A stretch of DNA of 64,000 nt from Roseiarcus sp963806935 (GCA_963806935.1 CAWEAT010000011.1:153949-217948), one strand, 5' to 3'. Counted from the first letter of the stretch, positions 19,168-28,386 are shown. Made by a program: numbers and translations. Notes: generated from the letters alone by a model not told the origin.

Positions 19168-20379
19168 TCATGACGTGTCGTTTGTGCCCGGCGTCGGCCG
19201 CCACCTCGGCTCGCAGCCGCGCGCGAAGACCTCGATGACGATCATGCGGGCGCCGCAGCGCGGGCATGGGCAGGGCGCCGCGCGCGGCGCGTCCGGCGTG
19301 ACGTCCGGCTGCGGTTGCGGGTCGGCGGCGGGCGGGTCGGCGCCGAGCAGCGCGCGGGCGGTCGCGATGTTCTCGGCTCGCTTGGCGTTGGCGAAGAGCC
19401 CGTAATGGCGGATGCGGTGGAAGCCCCTGGGCAGCACGTGCAGGAGAAAGCGCCGGATGAACTCGTGGGGATGAAGCCGCATCGTCTTCCAGCGGTCCGG
19501 CCCGGCGATGCGAGTATCCTTCCAGCGGAACGCGACGCCGGCGTCGTCGGCCGCGACGATGCGGCGGTTCGAGATCGCGACCCGGTGGGTGTAGCGGGAG
19601 AGATAGCGCAGCACCTGCTTGGGCCCGGCGAACGGCGCCTTGCAGTAGACGACCCACCTGATGCGCCGCAGCGGGGCGATGAAGCGCTTGAACGCGGTCT
19701 TGTCGGCGAGCCCGGCGTGCGCGTTGAAGAACGTCAACCGGCCGGCGTCGTGGGCGTCCGCGAGCATCGCCAGCATCCTGCCGCTGAACAGGCGCGCCAG
19801 CAGGTTGACGTGCACGAGGAAGTCGGAGCGGCAGGCGACCCATCGCGACCCGTCGGGCGACAACCCTCCGCCGGGCACGATCATGTGCACGTGCGGATGA
19901 TGGGTGAGGGTCGAGCCCCAGGTGTGCAGCACGGCGGTGACGCCGATCCTGGCGCCGAGGCGCCTGGGATTGGCGGCGATGGCGAGCGTCGCCTCGGCCG
20001 CCGCCTTCATCAGGAGGTCGTAGATCACTCGTTTATTCTGCCAGGCGATGTCGCGCAGCTTGCCCGGCAGCGTGTAGACGACGTGAAAGTACGGGACCGG
20101 CAGCAGCTCCGCTTCCCGGTCGGCCAGCCATCGGCGCGACGCCGCAGCCTGACACTTCGGGCAATGCCGATTCCGGCACGAGTTGTAGGCGACGTGCGTG
20201 TGGCCGCACGCCGCGTTCTCGCAGCGCGCCACGTGGCCGCCGAGCGCCGCCGTGCGGCAGCGCTCGATTGCGCTCATCGCCTTGAGCTGGTCGAGGCTCG
20301 CGTGACCGCGGTTGGCCTCGCGCCAGGCGGGACCGTGCTCGCGGAAGATGTCCGCGAGCTCCAGAACGGGCCGAACCAT
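19168..20379 (-). CDS. IS91-family HUH transposase (copy 2)
   Basis: Residue-for-residue the same 403-aa protein as at 16518-17729, with the same HPHVH metal-binding motif and the YLSRYTHRVAIS tyrosine. It sits 11 bases after its own recombinase gene. Nothing distinguishes the two copies internally, which argues for very recent duplication. Confidence 0.92.
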   Translation of the reverse strand: MVRPVLELADIFREHGPAWREANRGHASLDQLKAMSAIERCRTAALGGHVARCENAACGHTHVAYNSCRNRHCPKCQAAASRRWLADREAELLPVPYFHVVYTLPGKLRDIAWQNKRVIYDLLMKAAAEATLAIAANPRRLGARIGVTAVLHTWGSTLTHHPHVHMIVPGGGLSPDGSRWVACRSDFLVHVNLLARLFSGRMLAMLADAHDAGRLTFFNAHAGLADKTAFKRFIAPLRRIRWVVYCKAPFAGPKQVLRYLSRYTHRVAISNRRIVAADDAGVAFRWKDTRIAGPDRWKTMRLHPHEFIRRFLLHVLPRGFHRIRHYGLFANAKRAENIATARALLGADPPAADPQPQPDVTPDAPRAAPCPCPRCGARMIVIEVFARGCEPRWRPTPGTNDTS

Positions 20380-20390
20380 GACCGGCGGCG

Positions 20391-21311
20391 CTATCGCGCC
20401 GGCGGCTTCTCGAGGTTCCGCGTGGCCTGCCTGTGGCGCGGCGTGATCAGGCGCGCGATCGGGCTCTCGACCTTGGCGATGAGGCCCGTCGCCACGCGGG
20501 TGTAGCGCGCCGTCGTGTCCAGCTTCTCGTGTCCGAGCAACGCCTGGATCAGGCGAATATCCTTGCCGTCCTCGAGCAGGTGGGTCGCGAAGGAATGACG
20601 CAGCGAATGAAGGGAGACCGCCTTGCGCAGCCCCGCCGCTTTCGTCGCGTCCTTGAACAGCCGGCCGAACTGGCGCGTCGTCAGATGACCGGCGCGACCG
20701 GGAAAAAGCCAGCGCTGTTGCGGCGTCACGCCGGCGTCACGCCGTTTCGGCCGCGCCTTCCACCATTGTCGCAGCAGGTCGAGGATCTCGGGCGGAAGCA
20801 TCACGTTCCGGTCCTTGCGGCCTTTCGACTGCACGACGCGAATGATCATCTGGTCGCTGTCGATGTCGCACACCCGCAGCCGCGTCACCTCGCTGGCCCG
20901 CAGCCCGCAGCCATACGCGACCGACAGCATCGCCCGCGCCTTGAGGCTCGTCGCCATGGTCAGGACGCGCCTGATCTCCTCGGGGCTCAGCACCGGCGGC
21001 AGCTTCAGCGGCTCCTTCATGTGCCAGATCTCGGCCGCCAGGTCGTGGCGGCGCAGCGTGACCCGGAACAGGAAGCGCACCCCGGTCACGATCCGGTTGC
21101 GGTTGCAGATGCTCGCGCCGCTCTCGACGAGGTGCAGTTGGAAGAGGCGCACCTCGTCCGCCGTCGCCGTGTCCGGCGAACGCCCGAGCCAGGCGGCGAA
21201 CCGCTTGCAGCTGGAAAGGTGGCCGCGTTGCGTGTGCGGGTCGAGCTTGCGCGCGGCCATGTCGTCGATCATACGCTGACGCAGTGGGCTGACAGTGTCG
21301 GTCTTGCTCAT
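20391..21311 (-). CDS. tyrosine recombinase of the IS91-type element (copy 2)
   Basis: Identical to 17741-18661: full set of catalytic residues (GLRASEV Arg, Lys, HSLRH, LLGHEKL, ARYTRV Tyr), same GGAG-spaced start. Upstream of it, 21312-21460 holds the element's right terminus with a CCCCGC/GCGGGG hairpin (about 21421-21437) and the GCGACTTCGTGC end repeat. Confidence 0.9.
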   Translation of the reverse strand: MSKTDTVSPLRQRMIDDMAARKLDPHTQRGHLSSCKRFAAWLGRSPDTATADEVRLFQLHLVESGASICNRNRIVTGVRFLFRVTLRRHDLAAEIWHMKEPLKLPPVLSPEEIRRVLTMATSLKARAMLSVAYGCGLRASEVTRLRVCDIDSDQMIIRVVQSKGRKDRNVMLPPEILDLLRQWWKARPKRRDAGVTPQQRWLFPGRAGHLTTRQFGRLFKDATKAAGLRKAVSLHSLRHSFATHLLEDGKDIRLIQALLGHEKLDTTARYTRVATGLIAKVESPIARLITPRHRQATRNLEKPPAR

Positions 21312-21518
21312 GGAGAGCTCCATCCTGAGTGAGGTTCGCAACGCCTCGATCTCAGGACGGGGCTCTCCGTAGCGCCATCGCTATTCTATCCGCCTGCTAC
21401 CCAGCCTCCCGGCTCACGCCACCCCGCGCAGCGGGGCCGGAGCGGAGCGACTTCGTGCTTTGGCGCAACGGACGCCTTGAGCCGAAGTCCGCTTTGTTGC
21501 GCATCCCTTCCGTTGCAG

Positions 21519-21566
21519 GGACGGGCTGGATCGTCTGCAAACGGACGGGCTGGATCGTGTGCAAAG
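21519..21566. repeat. 24-bp tandem direct repeat, two units
   Basis: GGACGGGCTGGATCGT-CTGCAAAC (21519-21542) is followed at once by the same 24-mer (21543-21566) with changes only at two positions. It lies in the 147-base stretch between the IS91-type dimer and the DUF1254 remnant. Cause and function are unknown; replication slippage is enough to explain it. Confidence 0.7.
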
Positions 21567-21607
21567 TGTGGAACTTTCGCGTTGGACGCTGGGCCAACGA
21601 ATGACCG

Positions 21608-22143
21608 GTTCAGTTCTATCTAATCGACATCCATGACAAAGACGGCAATGCCTTCGATGGCGATAGCACCTACCGCTTGACCGTTCCTGCCAACGTGCCG
21701 GTCCAGCAATATTGGTCAGTGACAGCCTACGATCGCGAGACGCATGCTCTCATCCGCAACATGCCGCGCGCGAGTCGGTCCTCGCAGATTGCCGAGATGG
21801 CGAAGAACGCTGACGGCTCCGTTGATATCTGTTTTGGACCGAAGGCGCCCCACGGCAAAGAGGCCAATTGGGTGCCGACCGACGCGGCGCGGAGGTTCGA
21901 ATTGATGTTCGGGCTTCGCGGCCGACTAAAGCGCTCTCCGACAAAGCGTGGAAGTTGCCGGATGTTGAGAAGATCGCCGATGTCTCACCGACGACAGATG
22001 CCCTTCCGGACGCCGCAGTACCCGTCACCGCCGATAACTTCCCCCGTGCCGAAAGCGACCTCTACTTCTCCATCATCGCGAAGCGCGGAGGCCTCGATAG
22101 CAATATATCCTTTTCGGAAGATAGCCGACTTGTAGTTGCAAAC
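21608..22143 (+). pseudogene. DUF1254/DUF1214 protein remnant
   Basis: From 21608 the reading QFYLIDIHDKDGNAFDGDST, VPVQQYWSVTAYDRETHAL and PHGKEANWVPTDAARRFELM is the C-terminal (DUF1214) half of a DUF1254 protein, a family of mostly exported proteins of uncertain role. The frame shifts near 21910 to SRPTKALSDKAWKLPDVEKI, the usual family ending. The same frame then runs on into VTADNFPRAESDLYFSIIAK, which resembles the N-terminal start of another DUF1254 protein, until the IS3 element at 22144 cuts it. No start codon or N-terminus is present. Confidence 0.7.
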
Positions 22144-22219
22144 TGAACTGGACCCCATTCGTGGGACCGCGGGGGGTTGGATTTAAGGTGTAATCTCGCC
22201 TGCCCTTGTCCTTCAATAA

Positions 22220-23159
22220 TCAAGCCGCCTGTTGCTGCTTCTGCTTTTGCTGTGGGCATGTGGGCAACGCGTTTGCGTTGTCCAAGCGAAGCGGCATATC
22301 CACAGCCCTCGCCGCCGCCTCGATTTTGTCCATGCCGGCCCGCCACACCGCCATCGGCATCTGGTTGTTCATCGCCTGGTGCGGGCGTCGAAAATTGTAA
22401 AAACTCATCCAGGAACCGATGCCGGCCCGCGCCTCGCGGCCATCGGCGTAGGCTTTCAGATGCACCTCTTCATACTTGATTGAGCGCCACAGCCGTTCGA
22501 TGAAAATGTTGTCCATGAAGCGGCCGCGTCCGTCCATCGAAATTGCGCCGCCAGCCGCCGCGAGCCTGCCGGCGAAAGCCTCGGCGGTGAAAGTGGAGCC
22601 CTGATCGGTATTGAAAATCCGTTCCGAACCGAAGCATCGCCTCCTCCAGCGCCGCCGCGCAGAAGCTCGCATCGTTGGTGTTCGACAGCCGCCATGCCAG
22701 AACCGCCCGGCTTGCCCAGTCGATGATCGCCGCCAGATAGAGGAAGCCGCACGCCATCGGGATAAAGGTCACGTCGGCCGCCCACACGTGGTTCGGCTCG
22801 ACAATCTTCAGGCCGCGCAGCAGGTAAGGGTATATCTTGTGCTCGGGCGCGGCTTTGCTCGTGCCAGGGCGTGGAACCAGCGCCTCGATCCCCATCACCC
22901 GCATCAGCCGCCGCACGCGCTTGCGGTTGACTCCACGGCCTTTCTTGTTGAGTTCGAAGGTCATTCGCCGCGAGCCGTAGAACGGAAGTTCGAGATGCAG
23001 TTCGTCGATCCGGCGCATCACCGCCAGATCGTCCACGCTGGTGACGGGCTTAGGGCGGTAGACCCCCGAGCGCGCCACGCCCACAAGCGCGCATTGACGG
23101 CGCACCGACAGGTCCTTGCCAGGCCGTTCGACCATCGCTCTTCGATCGGGCGCGCTCAT
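22220..23159 (-). pseudogene. IS3 orfB transposase (copy 1), frameshifted
   Basis: DDE integrase-type transposase. ATG 23159 overlaps the orfA stop. N-terminal region ALVGVARSGVYRPKP and LPFYGSRRMTFELNKKGRGV, then catalytic Asp in NHVWAADVTFIPMACGFLYL. Near 22628 the frame changes; the continuing frame reads IFNTDQGSTFTAEAFAG (second Asp) and YNFRRPHQAMNNQMP (third region with Glu upstream). The final stop is at 22220. The same break is present in copy 2, so it predates the duplication and is not random read error. Confidence 0.82.
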
Positions 23160-23449
23160 CGCCCTGGCCTCCTGGCCAAGAAATCCCGTTCGACCGTCAG
23201 TTGGCCGATCTTGGCGTAAAGCTTGACCGTCTCGCGCTCGCGCTCCTCCTCGCCATCGCCCGAACCGCTCGCTCCTCGCGCGAACAGGCTCGCGACGTTG
23301 TCAAGAACCTGCTTCTTCCAGGCATAAATCTGGTTAGGATGCACCCCGTGCCGCTTCGCCAGTTCCGGAACCGTCGCATCCTCGCGCAGCGCCTCAAGCG
23401 CAATCTTCGCCTTGAACGCCGCATCAAACTTCTTGCGTGACTTCGTCAT
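23156..23449 (-). CDS. IS3 orfA (copy 1)
   Basis: 97 residues starting MTKSRKKFDAAFKAKIALEA, with a helix-turn-helix LAKRHGVHPNQIYAWKKQ and a C-terminal coiled segment (VKLYAKIGQLTVERDFLA) typical of IS3 OrfA leucine-zipper tails. It binds the ends and, in most IS3 elements, is extended into OrfAB by programmed frameshifting. ATG 23449 is chosen for its GGAGCGAG leader over two upstream in-frame ATGs. Confidence 0.88.
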   Translation of the reverse strand: MTKSRKKFDAAFKAKIALEALREDATVPELAKRHGVHPNQIYAWKKQVLDNVASLFARGASGSGDGEEERERETVKLYAKIGQLTVERDFLARRPGR

Positions 23450-23738
23450 GTCTCGCTCCATCGGTTGCGACAGAGCAGGACATTTCACACCCTAGCCTAT
23501 GGTCCTAAATCCGGGGTCCAGCTCAAACAGCGCGAGGAAACCAACGCGAGTTTTGCAGTTGCCCGCGCAGGCCGCGCATCTTCTGCAGAGTGCGAACACA
23601 ATAATCTCCAAGCTGTCCCGATGAATTAAGCAAATAACAGTCGCCGGCAGCGAAGACGAGAAGACGGTTGGTCCAGAGCGCGCAGCGCAGCAATGTGTGA
23701 CAGGCGCCCAGAGGTCGAGAACCGATGGCACGCCGAGT

Positions 23739-23840
23739 GGCGAGAGCGGCCTTTCGCAGGCGGCCGCGGCTCGGTTGTTTGACACGACGCCGAAGACCGT
23801 CGCGAAGTGGATCGGGTGGTTTGAAGCCGAGGGGGGAGTG
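23739..23840 (+). pseudogene. IS481-type transposase helix-turn-helix scrap
   Basis: About 34 codons reading GESGLSQAAAARLFDTTPKT then VAKWIGWFEAEGG, the N-terminal helix-turn-helix of IS481-like transposases. Nothing on either side continues the protein. The surrounding 23526-23738 contains no supported gene. This is one of four unrelated fragments packed between the two IS3 copies. Confidence 0.6.
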
Positions 23841-23888
23841 TCAGGAATCTTGTGCGTGGGGCCATAATCGCACCGATGGAGGGCGAGA

Positions 23889-24155
23889 ATGGCGATCAAG
23901 AAGGACACGTTGGATGATCTTCTGGCGGGGCGCGACCCGAAGGCTGTGTTTTCGAAGGACGGTCTTTTCGATGAGCTGAAGAAGGCTTTGGTGGAACGAG
24001 TGCTGAACGCTGAGCTGGACGACCATCTTGACCATGATGCAGCGGAGGGGTCGCGGAACCGTCGCAACGGCTATTCGAAGAAGACGGTCCTGACGGAGAC
24101 GGCGGATCCCATTTCTCTACCCGCGGAAGCCATGACGGTGGCCCCCGCGGAATAG
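23889..24155 (+). pseudogene. IS256-family transposase N-terminal fragment
   Basis: The start MAIKKDTLDDLLAGRDPKAV, then FDELKKALVERVLNAELDDH and RNRRNGYSKKTVLTE is the standard opening of IS256 (mutator-type) transposases, normally about 400 residues. Recognisable sequence ends near 24110, and the frame stops at 24155, so more than three quarters is gone. 24156-24411 holds no gene that I can support. Confidence 0.8.
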
Positions 24156-24411
24156 GTCGGCAAGCTCTGCATCGCGCAAGGTCCGCTTCGCGCGTTCGTC
24201 TGTGAAGCAATCTCTGGGAGAGCGTCCATGCGGCGTTGCCGTCCGAACAAAAGGAAACTGCGCAAAACCGACATTTCGGTGTCGTTTATTGCGCCTCCCT
24301 CTCCGATAGAATTTGGACGGCGGCTGCCGAAGTCTCCCTCGCCAATGGGTGGTGGATGACCCCGCGACGAAATGGGGGCAATCCTTTGCGCCGCAACTGA
24401 GGCTGAGCGCC

Positions 24412-24746
24412 ATGAGCAACAGCTCCTTCGAGAGCTCCGAACCACAACTTCAAGATCTTTTGGGGGAGCCGATTGTTCGCTTGATCATGCAGGCTGACAA
24501 CGTCGACGAGCGTAGGCTGCGTACCCTTATTGAGCAAACCGCGGCGCGCATAAGAAAATGGGGCGATGTCCCGCGCCTGGCAAAGGACTCCCAGGGGGAC
24601 AAGTCGACGCAATCGGATGACGGTTACCGCCTCGGCGTAGGGATCATGCTGCTCAACAGCCGAGGCAATATCTTTGTCGGCCAGCGAATCGACGTGAATG
24701 AAGAGGCTTGGCAGATGCCGCAGGGCGGCGTTGAGGAAGGGGAAGC
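24412..24746 (+). pseudogene. NUDIX hydrolase (RppH-like), truncated by IS3
   Basis: After about 60 residues of unrecognised N-terminus (MSNSSFESSEPQLQDLLGEP...), the protein reads YRLGVGIMLLNSRGNIFVGQ and WQMPQGGVEEGE, which is the start of a NUDIX fold close to RNA pyrophosphohydrolase RppH, including the first Gly-Glu part of the NUDIX box. IS3 copy 2 begins at 24747 within the box, so the catalytic REXXEE segment is lost. The missing half is not found beyond the IS3 copy (from 26129). The long N-terminal extension is unusual for RppH and could be a separate small protein fused by a lost stop. Confidence 0.72.
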
Positions 24747-24822
24747 TGAACTGGACCCCATTCGTGGGACCGCGGGGGGTTGGATTTAAGGTGTAATCTC
24801 GCCTGCCCTTGTCCTTCAATAA

Positions 24823-25762
24823 TCAAGCCGCTTGTTGCTGCTTCTGCTTTTGCTGTGGGCATGTGGGCAACGCGTTTGCGTTGTCCAAGCGAAGCGGCAT
24901 ATCCACAGCCCTCGCCGCCGCCTCGATTTTGTCCATGCCGGCCCGCCACACCGCCATCGGCATCTGGTTGTTCATCGCCTGGTGCGGGCGTCGAAAATTG
25001 TAAAAACTCATCCAGGAACCGATGCCGGCCCGCGCCTCGCGGCCATCGGCGTAGGCTTTCAGATGCACCTCTTCATACTTGATTGAGCGCCACAGCCGTT
25101 CGATGAAAATGTTGTCCATGAAGCGGCCGCGTCCGTCCATCGAAATTGCGACGCCAGCCGCCGCGAGCCTGCCGGCGAAAGCCTCGGCGGTGAAAGTGGA
25201 GCCCTGATCGGTATTGAAAATCCGTTCCGAACCGAAGCATCGCCTCCTCCAGCGCCGCCGCGCAGAAGCTCGCATCGTTGGTGTTCGACAGCCGCCATGC
25301 CAGAACCGCCCGGCTTGCCCAGTCGATGATCGCCGCCAGATAGAGGAAGCCGCACGCCATCGGGATAAAGGTCACGTCGGCCGCCCACACGTGGTTCGGC
25401 TCGACAATCTTCAGGCCGCGCAGCAGGTAAGGGTATATCTTGTGCTCGGGCGCGGCTTTGCTCGTGCCAGGGCGTGGAACCAGCGCCTCGATCCCCATCA
25501 CCCGCATCAGCCGCCGCACGCGCTTGCGGTTGACTCCACGGCCTTTCTTGTTGAGTTCGAAGGTCATTCGCCGCGAGCCGTAGAACGGAAGTTCGAGATG
25601 CAGTTCGTCGATCCGGCGCATCACCGCCAGATCGTCCACGCTGGTGACGGGCTTAGGGCGGTAGACCCCCGAGCGCGCCACGCCCACAAGCGCGCATTGA
25701 CGGCGCACCGACAGGTCCTTGCCAGGCCGTTCGACCATCGCTCTTCGATCGGGCGCGCTCAT
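24823..25762 (-). pseudogene. IS3 orfB transposase (copy 2), frameshifted
   Basis: Same protein as in copy 1, offset by 2603 bases, with the same frame break (near 25231) between the HVWAADVTF and NTDQGSTF catalytic segments. One residue differs from copy 1 (AAGVAISMD here, AAGGAISMD there). Function would require ribosomal or transcriptional frameshifting at the break, or another copy acting in trans. Confidence 0.82.
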
Positions 25763-26052
25763 CGCCCTGGCCTCCTGGCCAAGAAATCCCGTTCGACCGT
25801 CAGTTGGCCGATCTTGGCGTAAAGCTTGACCGTCTCGCGCTCGCGCTCCTCCTCGCCATCGCCCGAACCGCTCGCTCCTCGCGCGAACAGGCTCGCGACG
25901 TTGTCAAGAACCTGCTTCTTCCAGGCATAAATCTGGTTAGGATGCACCCCGTGCCGCTTCGCCAGTTCCGGAACCGTCGCATCCTCGCGCAGCGCCTCAA
26001 GCGCAATCTTCGCCTTGAACGCCGCATCAAACTTCTTGCGTGACTTCGTCAT
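25759..26052 (-). CDS. IS3 orfA (copy 2)
   Basis: Identical 97-residue OrfA with the same helix-turn-helix (HGVHPNQIYAWKKQ) and coiled tail; its stop overlaps the orfB ATG. Located between the inverted end at 26128 and orfB. Confidence 0.88.
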   Translation of the reverse strand: MTKSRKKFDAAFKAKIALEALREDATVPELAKRHGVHPNQIYAWKKQVLDNVASLFARGASGSGDGEEERERETVKLYAKIGQLTVERDFLARRPGR

Positions 26053-26147
26053 GTCTCGCTCCATCGGTTGCGACAGAGCAGGACATTTCACACCCTAGCC
26101 TATGGTCCTAAATCCGGGGTCCAGCTCATCGACCACGACCGCCGACA

Positions 26148-26528
26148 TCAAGAAACTTGAGCGGCGCGGGAGGGTTTGACGTCGCAGAACGACCTATAGA
26201 GCACGTCGATAACGGCGCGCACCTTATCGTTGGCGATGCTGTAATAGATCGTCTTGCCGTCGCGGCGCGCGGCGACGAGGCCTTCGAGACGCAACCGCGC
26301 CAACTGCTGGGACACCGTCGACTGGCGCAACGATAGGAACTCTTCCAACTTGCCGACGGACTTTTCGCCCTCCAGCAAATTGCACAGAATTAGGAGCCGC
26401 GACTCATGGGCCAGCGCCTTGAGAAACTCGCTAGCTTCGCGGGCGCTCTCGGCCATCTGTTCGATGTCCATTGTGTGTTGCATCGGCTCGAGCGGCTTCG
26501 CGAGGGCCATGGGATGATCACCGTTCAT
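26148..26528 (-). CDS. bigR: BigR/SqrR-type ArsR persulfide-responsive repressor
   Basis: 126 residues (120 if the internal ATG at 26510 is used). Winged helix: FLKALAHESRLLILCNLLEG, LSLRQSTVSQQLARLRLEGL as recognition helix, and RRDGKTIYYSI as wing. Two cysteines, at residues 49 and 115, are 66 apart, exactly the spacing of the redox pair in SqrR and BigR, which form a (poly)sulfide bridge and release DNA when persulfide accumulates. The metal-binding ELCVCDL motif of arsenic sensors is absent. It faces away from IS3 copy 2 and heads the sulfur gene block, which fits regulation of sulfide and thiosulfate metabolism. A palindrome overlaps its start (26527-26544). Confidence 0.9.
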   Translation of the reverse strand: MNGDHPMALAKPLEPMQHTMDIEQMAESAREASEFLKALAHESRLLILCNLLEGEKSVGKLEEFLSLRQSTVSQQLARLRLEGLVAARRDGKTIYYSIANDKVRAVIDVLYRSFCDVKPSRAAQVS

Positions 26529-26544
26529 TTTCGTATATGAGAAT
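26527..26544. promoter_or_regulatory. candidate BigR operator
   Basis: ATTTTCGTATATGAGAAT, an imperfect palindrome at the bigR start. Related 18-mers occur at 27820-27837 (before yeiH), 28369-28386 (before dsrE2; 14 of 18 bases match this site) and, more loosely, 36906-36923 (before sqr). The shared placement is seen directly; binding by BigR is inferred. Confidence 0.5.
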
Positions 26545-26610
26545 ATCCTACTGTCGATAAATCGGCAATCCTATGGAAGCCCCTGGCGCTCGATGGGGAA
26601 GCCCTCAAAC

Positions 26611-27744
26611 TCATCGGGCGGCAAGCAGCCACAGGAGCGGAACGACGAACATCATTGCCGTCGTGCTCAGCACAACCAACATGTGCCTCGGCCCGACGCG
26701 GAGAAGCGCTCCTAGCGACGTGTTCAAACCAAGGGCTGCGATCGCGATCAGCAGACCCCACCGCGACGCCTCGACCAGGGCGGACTTCACCGGCAGCGCA
26801 ATGAGGTCGAGCGAGTTGATGACAACGAAAGCCAGGAACATGATAGCAAAGACGGGGACCGGAACCTTGGCGTTGTGCGAATCGCCGCCTTGCGAGGAGA
26901 ACCACCAGCCGACCCCGAGCACCACAGGCAGCAACATGAAGACGCGGAACAACTTGACGATCGTCGCGACGTTTCCTGCGGTGTCGGAAACGGCATAACC
27001 CGCGCCGACGACCTGAGCGACGTCGTGGATCGACGCGCCAAGGAATATGCCGGTTGTGCGCTGATCGAATCCGAGAGCCATGCAGATCGGCGGGTAGACG
27101 ACCATCGCGACAGTCGCCAGGATATTGACGGTGATGGCGACGAAAACGGTGTCGGATTCGCGGTCCTTATAATGGGGCAGAACGGAAGCTGCCGCCAACG
27201 CGGCCGAAGCGCCGCAGACGGCCGTCGCGGCCCCCGCCAGGGCGCCATAAAGATCGCCGCGGCCGAACAGACGCGCGAACAGAACGCCGGAGACGAGAGT
27301 GACCGCCATCGCGACCACGACCATGACCGCCGTTCCGACGCCCAGGCCAATGATGTCGGCAAGAGCGATTTTCAGGCCAAACGACGCGATCGCCCAGCGC
27401 AGGATTTTCTTGATGGCGAAGGTCGTGCCGACGGTGAACGCCGGCCGGTCCGCGACCGGATGCAGGACCACGCCGATCAGAAGCGCGATGACCGGCGCCG
27501 TGATCGTGATTTTCCTGCCGACGATCGCTAACGCGAACTTAGTCGTCATCGGCTCGATCTGGACGGCCAGAAGCGCGAGCGCGCCCGCCAAAATCAGCCC
27601 GGGCGCGAGTTTGGCGAGGAAGCCGAAGGAGTCCGCCGCGCTGATCCAACCGACAGACCGGCTCGCCGTGGCTTGCTTTAATCGGATCCCACCGGCAGGG
27701 TCGGGAAGGCTGTCGCGCATCGGCTTCGTTCGTTCTGACGACAT
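26611..27744 (-). CDS. yeiH: YeiH-family putative sulfate/sulfite exporter
   Basis: About 377 residues with roughly ten hydrophobic segments, for example LAPGLILAGALALLAVQIEP, ITAPVIALLIGVVLHP, FGLKIALADIIGLGVGTAVM and ALAGAATAVCGASAALAAAS. The last, with GAATAVCGASA and IFLGASIHDVAQVVGAGYAV, is the hallmark of the YeiH (Cons_hypoth698) family, annotated as sulfate exporters and found with sulfur or taurine genes. It probably moves an oxidised sulfur product across the inner membrane. ATG 27744 is preferred to TTG 27762. It is transcribed leftwards towards bigR, 83 bases away, and a BigR-like 18-mer lies 76 bases upstream. Confidence 0.82.
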   Translation of the reverse strand: MSSERTKPMRDSLPDPAGGIRLKQATASRSVGWISAADSFGFLAKLAPGLILAGALALLAVQIEPMTTKFALAIVGRKITITAPVIALLIGVVLHPVADRPAFTVGTTFAIKKILRWAIASFGLKIALADIIGLGVGTAVMVVVAMAVTLVSGVLFARLFGRGDLYGALAGAATAVCGASAALAAASVLPHYKDRESDTVFVAITVNILATVAMVVYPPICMALGFDQRTTGIFLGASIHDVAQVVGAGYAVSDTAGNVATIVKLFRVFMLLPVVLGVGWWFSSQGGDSHNAKVPVPVFAIMFLAFVVINSLDLIALPVKSALVEASRWGLLIAIAALGLNTSLGALLRVGPRHMLVVLSTTAMMFVVPLLWLLAAR

Positions 27745-27762
27745 TCGAATTTTGACCCCCAA

Positions 27763-28368
27763 CGAGGACGCCGACCAAGCCGGGCGACCGCTGCGACGCT
27801 ACGGTCCGTTCATATAGTCACATTCGATTATTAGTATTTTTTGCTTGATGCGTCTACCCCTGAGAAAACCAGAGCATTCAAGACGCCGCAGTTCTCGGCG
27901 CCCCCGACTGGCGGCGGATCGTCCCGACGAGCAAATGTCTTACGCGCCACATCGATCGACCTGATCGAAGGCCGTCCGGAGGATTTGCTGACATGGTCTG
28001 ATGCCGCATCCCTTGTCAGGTTGGCCGCGCGACAAGTCGGCGCGATGCGGAATCCTCGCCGCTGATCTTCTTTCGATCCCCCGAGCCTGCAACGATCAGG
28101 CACCTTGCGCGGCCGGCCTATGCGGGCGTTCCGCTCACCCATCGCGACCATGCGCTGGCCCGCGTCTTCCCGAAATATGGAATACGCGTCTCACGACCTC
28201 GAGAGAACAGAAGGGTTTTTACGGCCTCTTCCTCCTGGATCCCTCGAAGCCCGGCGGACGGATCGCCAGCCTACGGAAAAGTCGGAGAAGGACGGCTACG
28301 GTTAGGGCGCGCGCAGAAATTTTCACGCGACATTTCATCACAGGGGCTTGACCAGAGGTTGTAACGAT
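27763..28368. other. about 600 bp without a recognisable gene
   Basis: The divergent region between yeiH (minus) and dsrE2 (plus). It contains a candidate BigR site at 27820-27837. Short open frames exist on both strands (for example a plus-strand reading ending LLTWSDAASLVRLAARQVG near 28063), but none has a convincing start, length or family resemblance. Confidence 0.5.
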
Positions 28369-28386
28369 ATATTCGACTATGATAAT
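28369..28386. promoter_or_regulatory. candidate BigR operator upstream of dsrE2
   Basis: ATATTCGACTATGATAAT lies 48 bases before the dsrE2 start and matches the palindrome at the bigR start in 14 of 18 positions. It would place the dsrE2-tusA block under the same persulfide switch. No experimental support can be drawn from sequence alone. Confidence 0.45.

Larger units (their letters stand above)
18811..21460. mobile_element. IS91-type rolling-circle element, tandem copy 2
   Basis: A second 2650-bp unit, directly abutting copy 1 in the same orientation. Gene coordinates are offset by exactly 2650 and the encoded proteins are identical. Only one right flank (from 21461) and one left flank (to 16160) exist, so this is a head-to-tail dimer rather than two separate insertions. 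It could also be an assembly duplication of a circular intermediate; read depth would tell. Confidence 0.85.
22144..23525. mobile_element. IS3-family element, copy 1
   Basis: 1382 bp with inverted ends TGAACTGGACCCC (22144) and GGGGTCCAGCTCA (to 23525, complement TGAGCTGGACCCC). It is flanked by a 3-bp target duplication AAC (22141-22143 and 23526-23528). It encodes orfA and orfB on the minus strand. It differs from copy 2 at only a couple of bases. Its left end supplies the TGA that now ends the DUF1254 remnant. Confidence 0.88.
24747..26128. mobile_element. IS3-family element, copy 2
   Basis: Same 1382-bp length, ends (TGAACTGGACCCC / GGGGTCCAGCTCA) and orientation as copy 1. Unlike copy 1 it has no target duplication: the left flank ends ...GAAGC and the right flank begins TCGACC. 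That, and the missing half of the NUDIX gene, point to a deletion or recombination next to this copy after insertion. Confidence 0.88.

Noticed and set aside
24286..24819. A 177-codon minus-strand frame across the NUDIX remnant
   Set aside because: It crosses the IS3 boundary and mirrors the NUDIX reading, which has recognisable family motifs.
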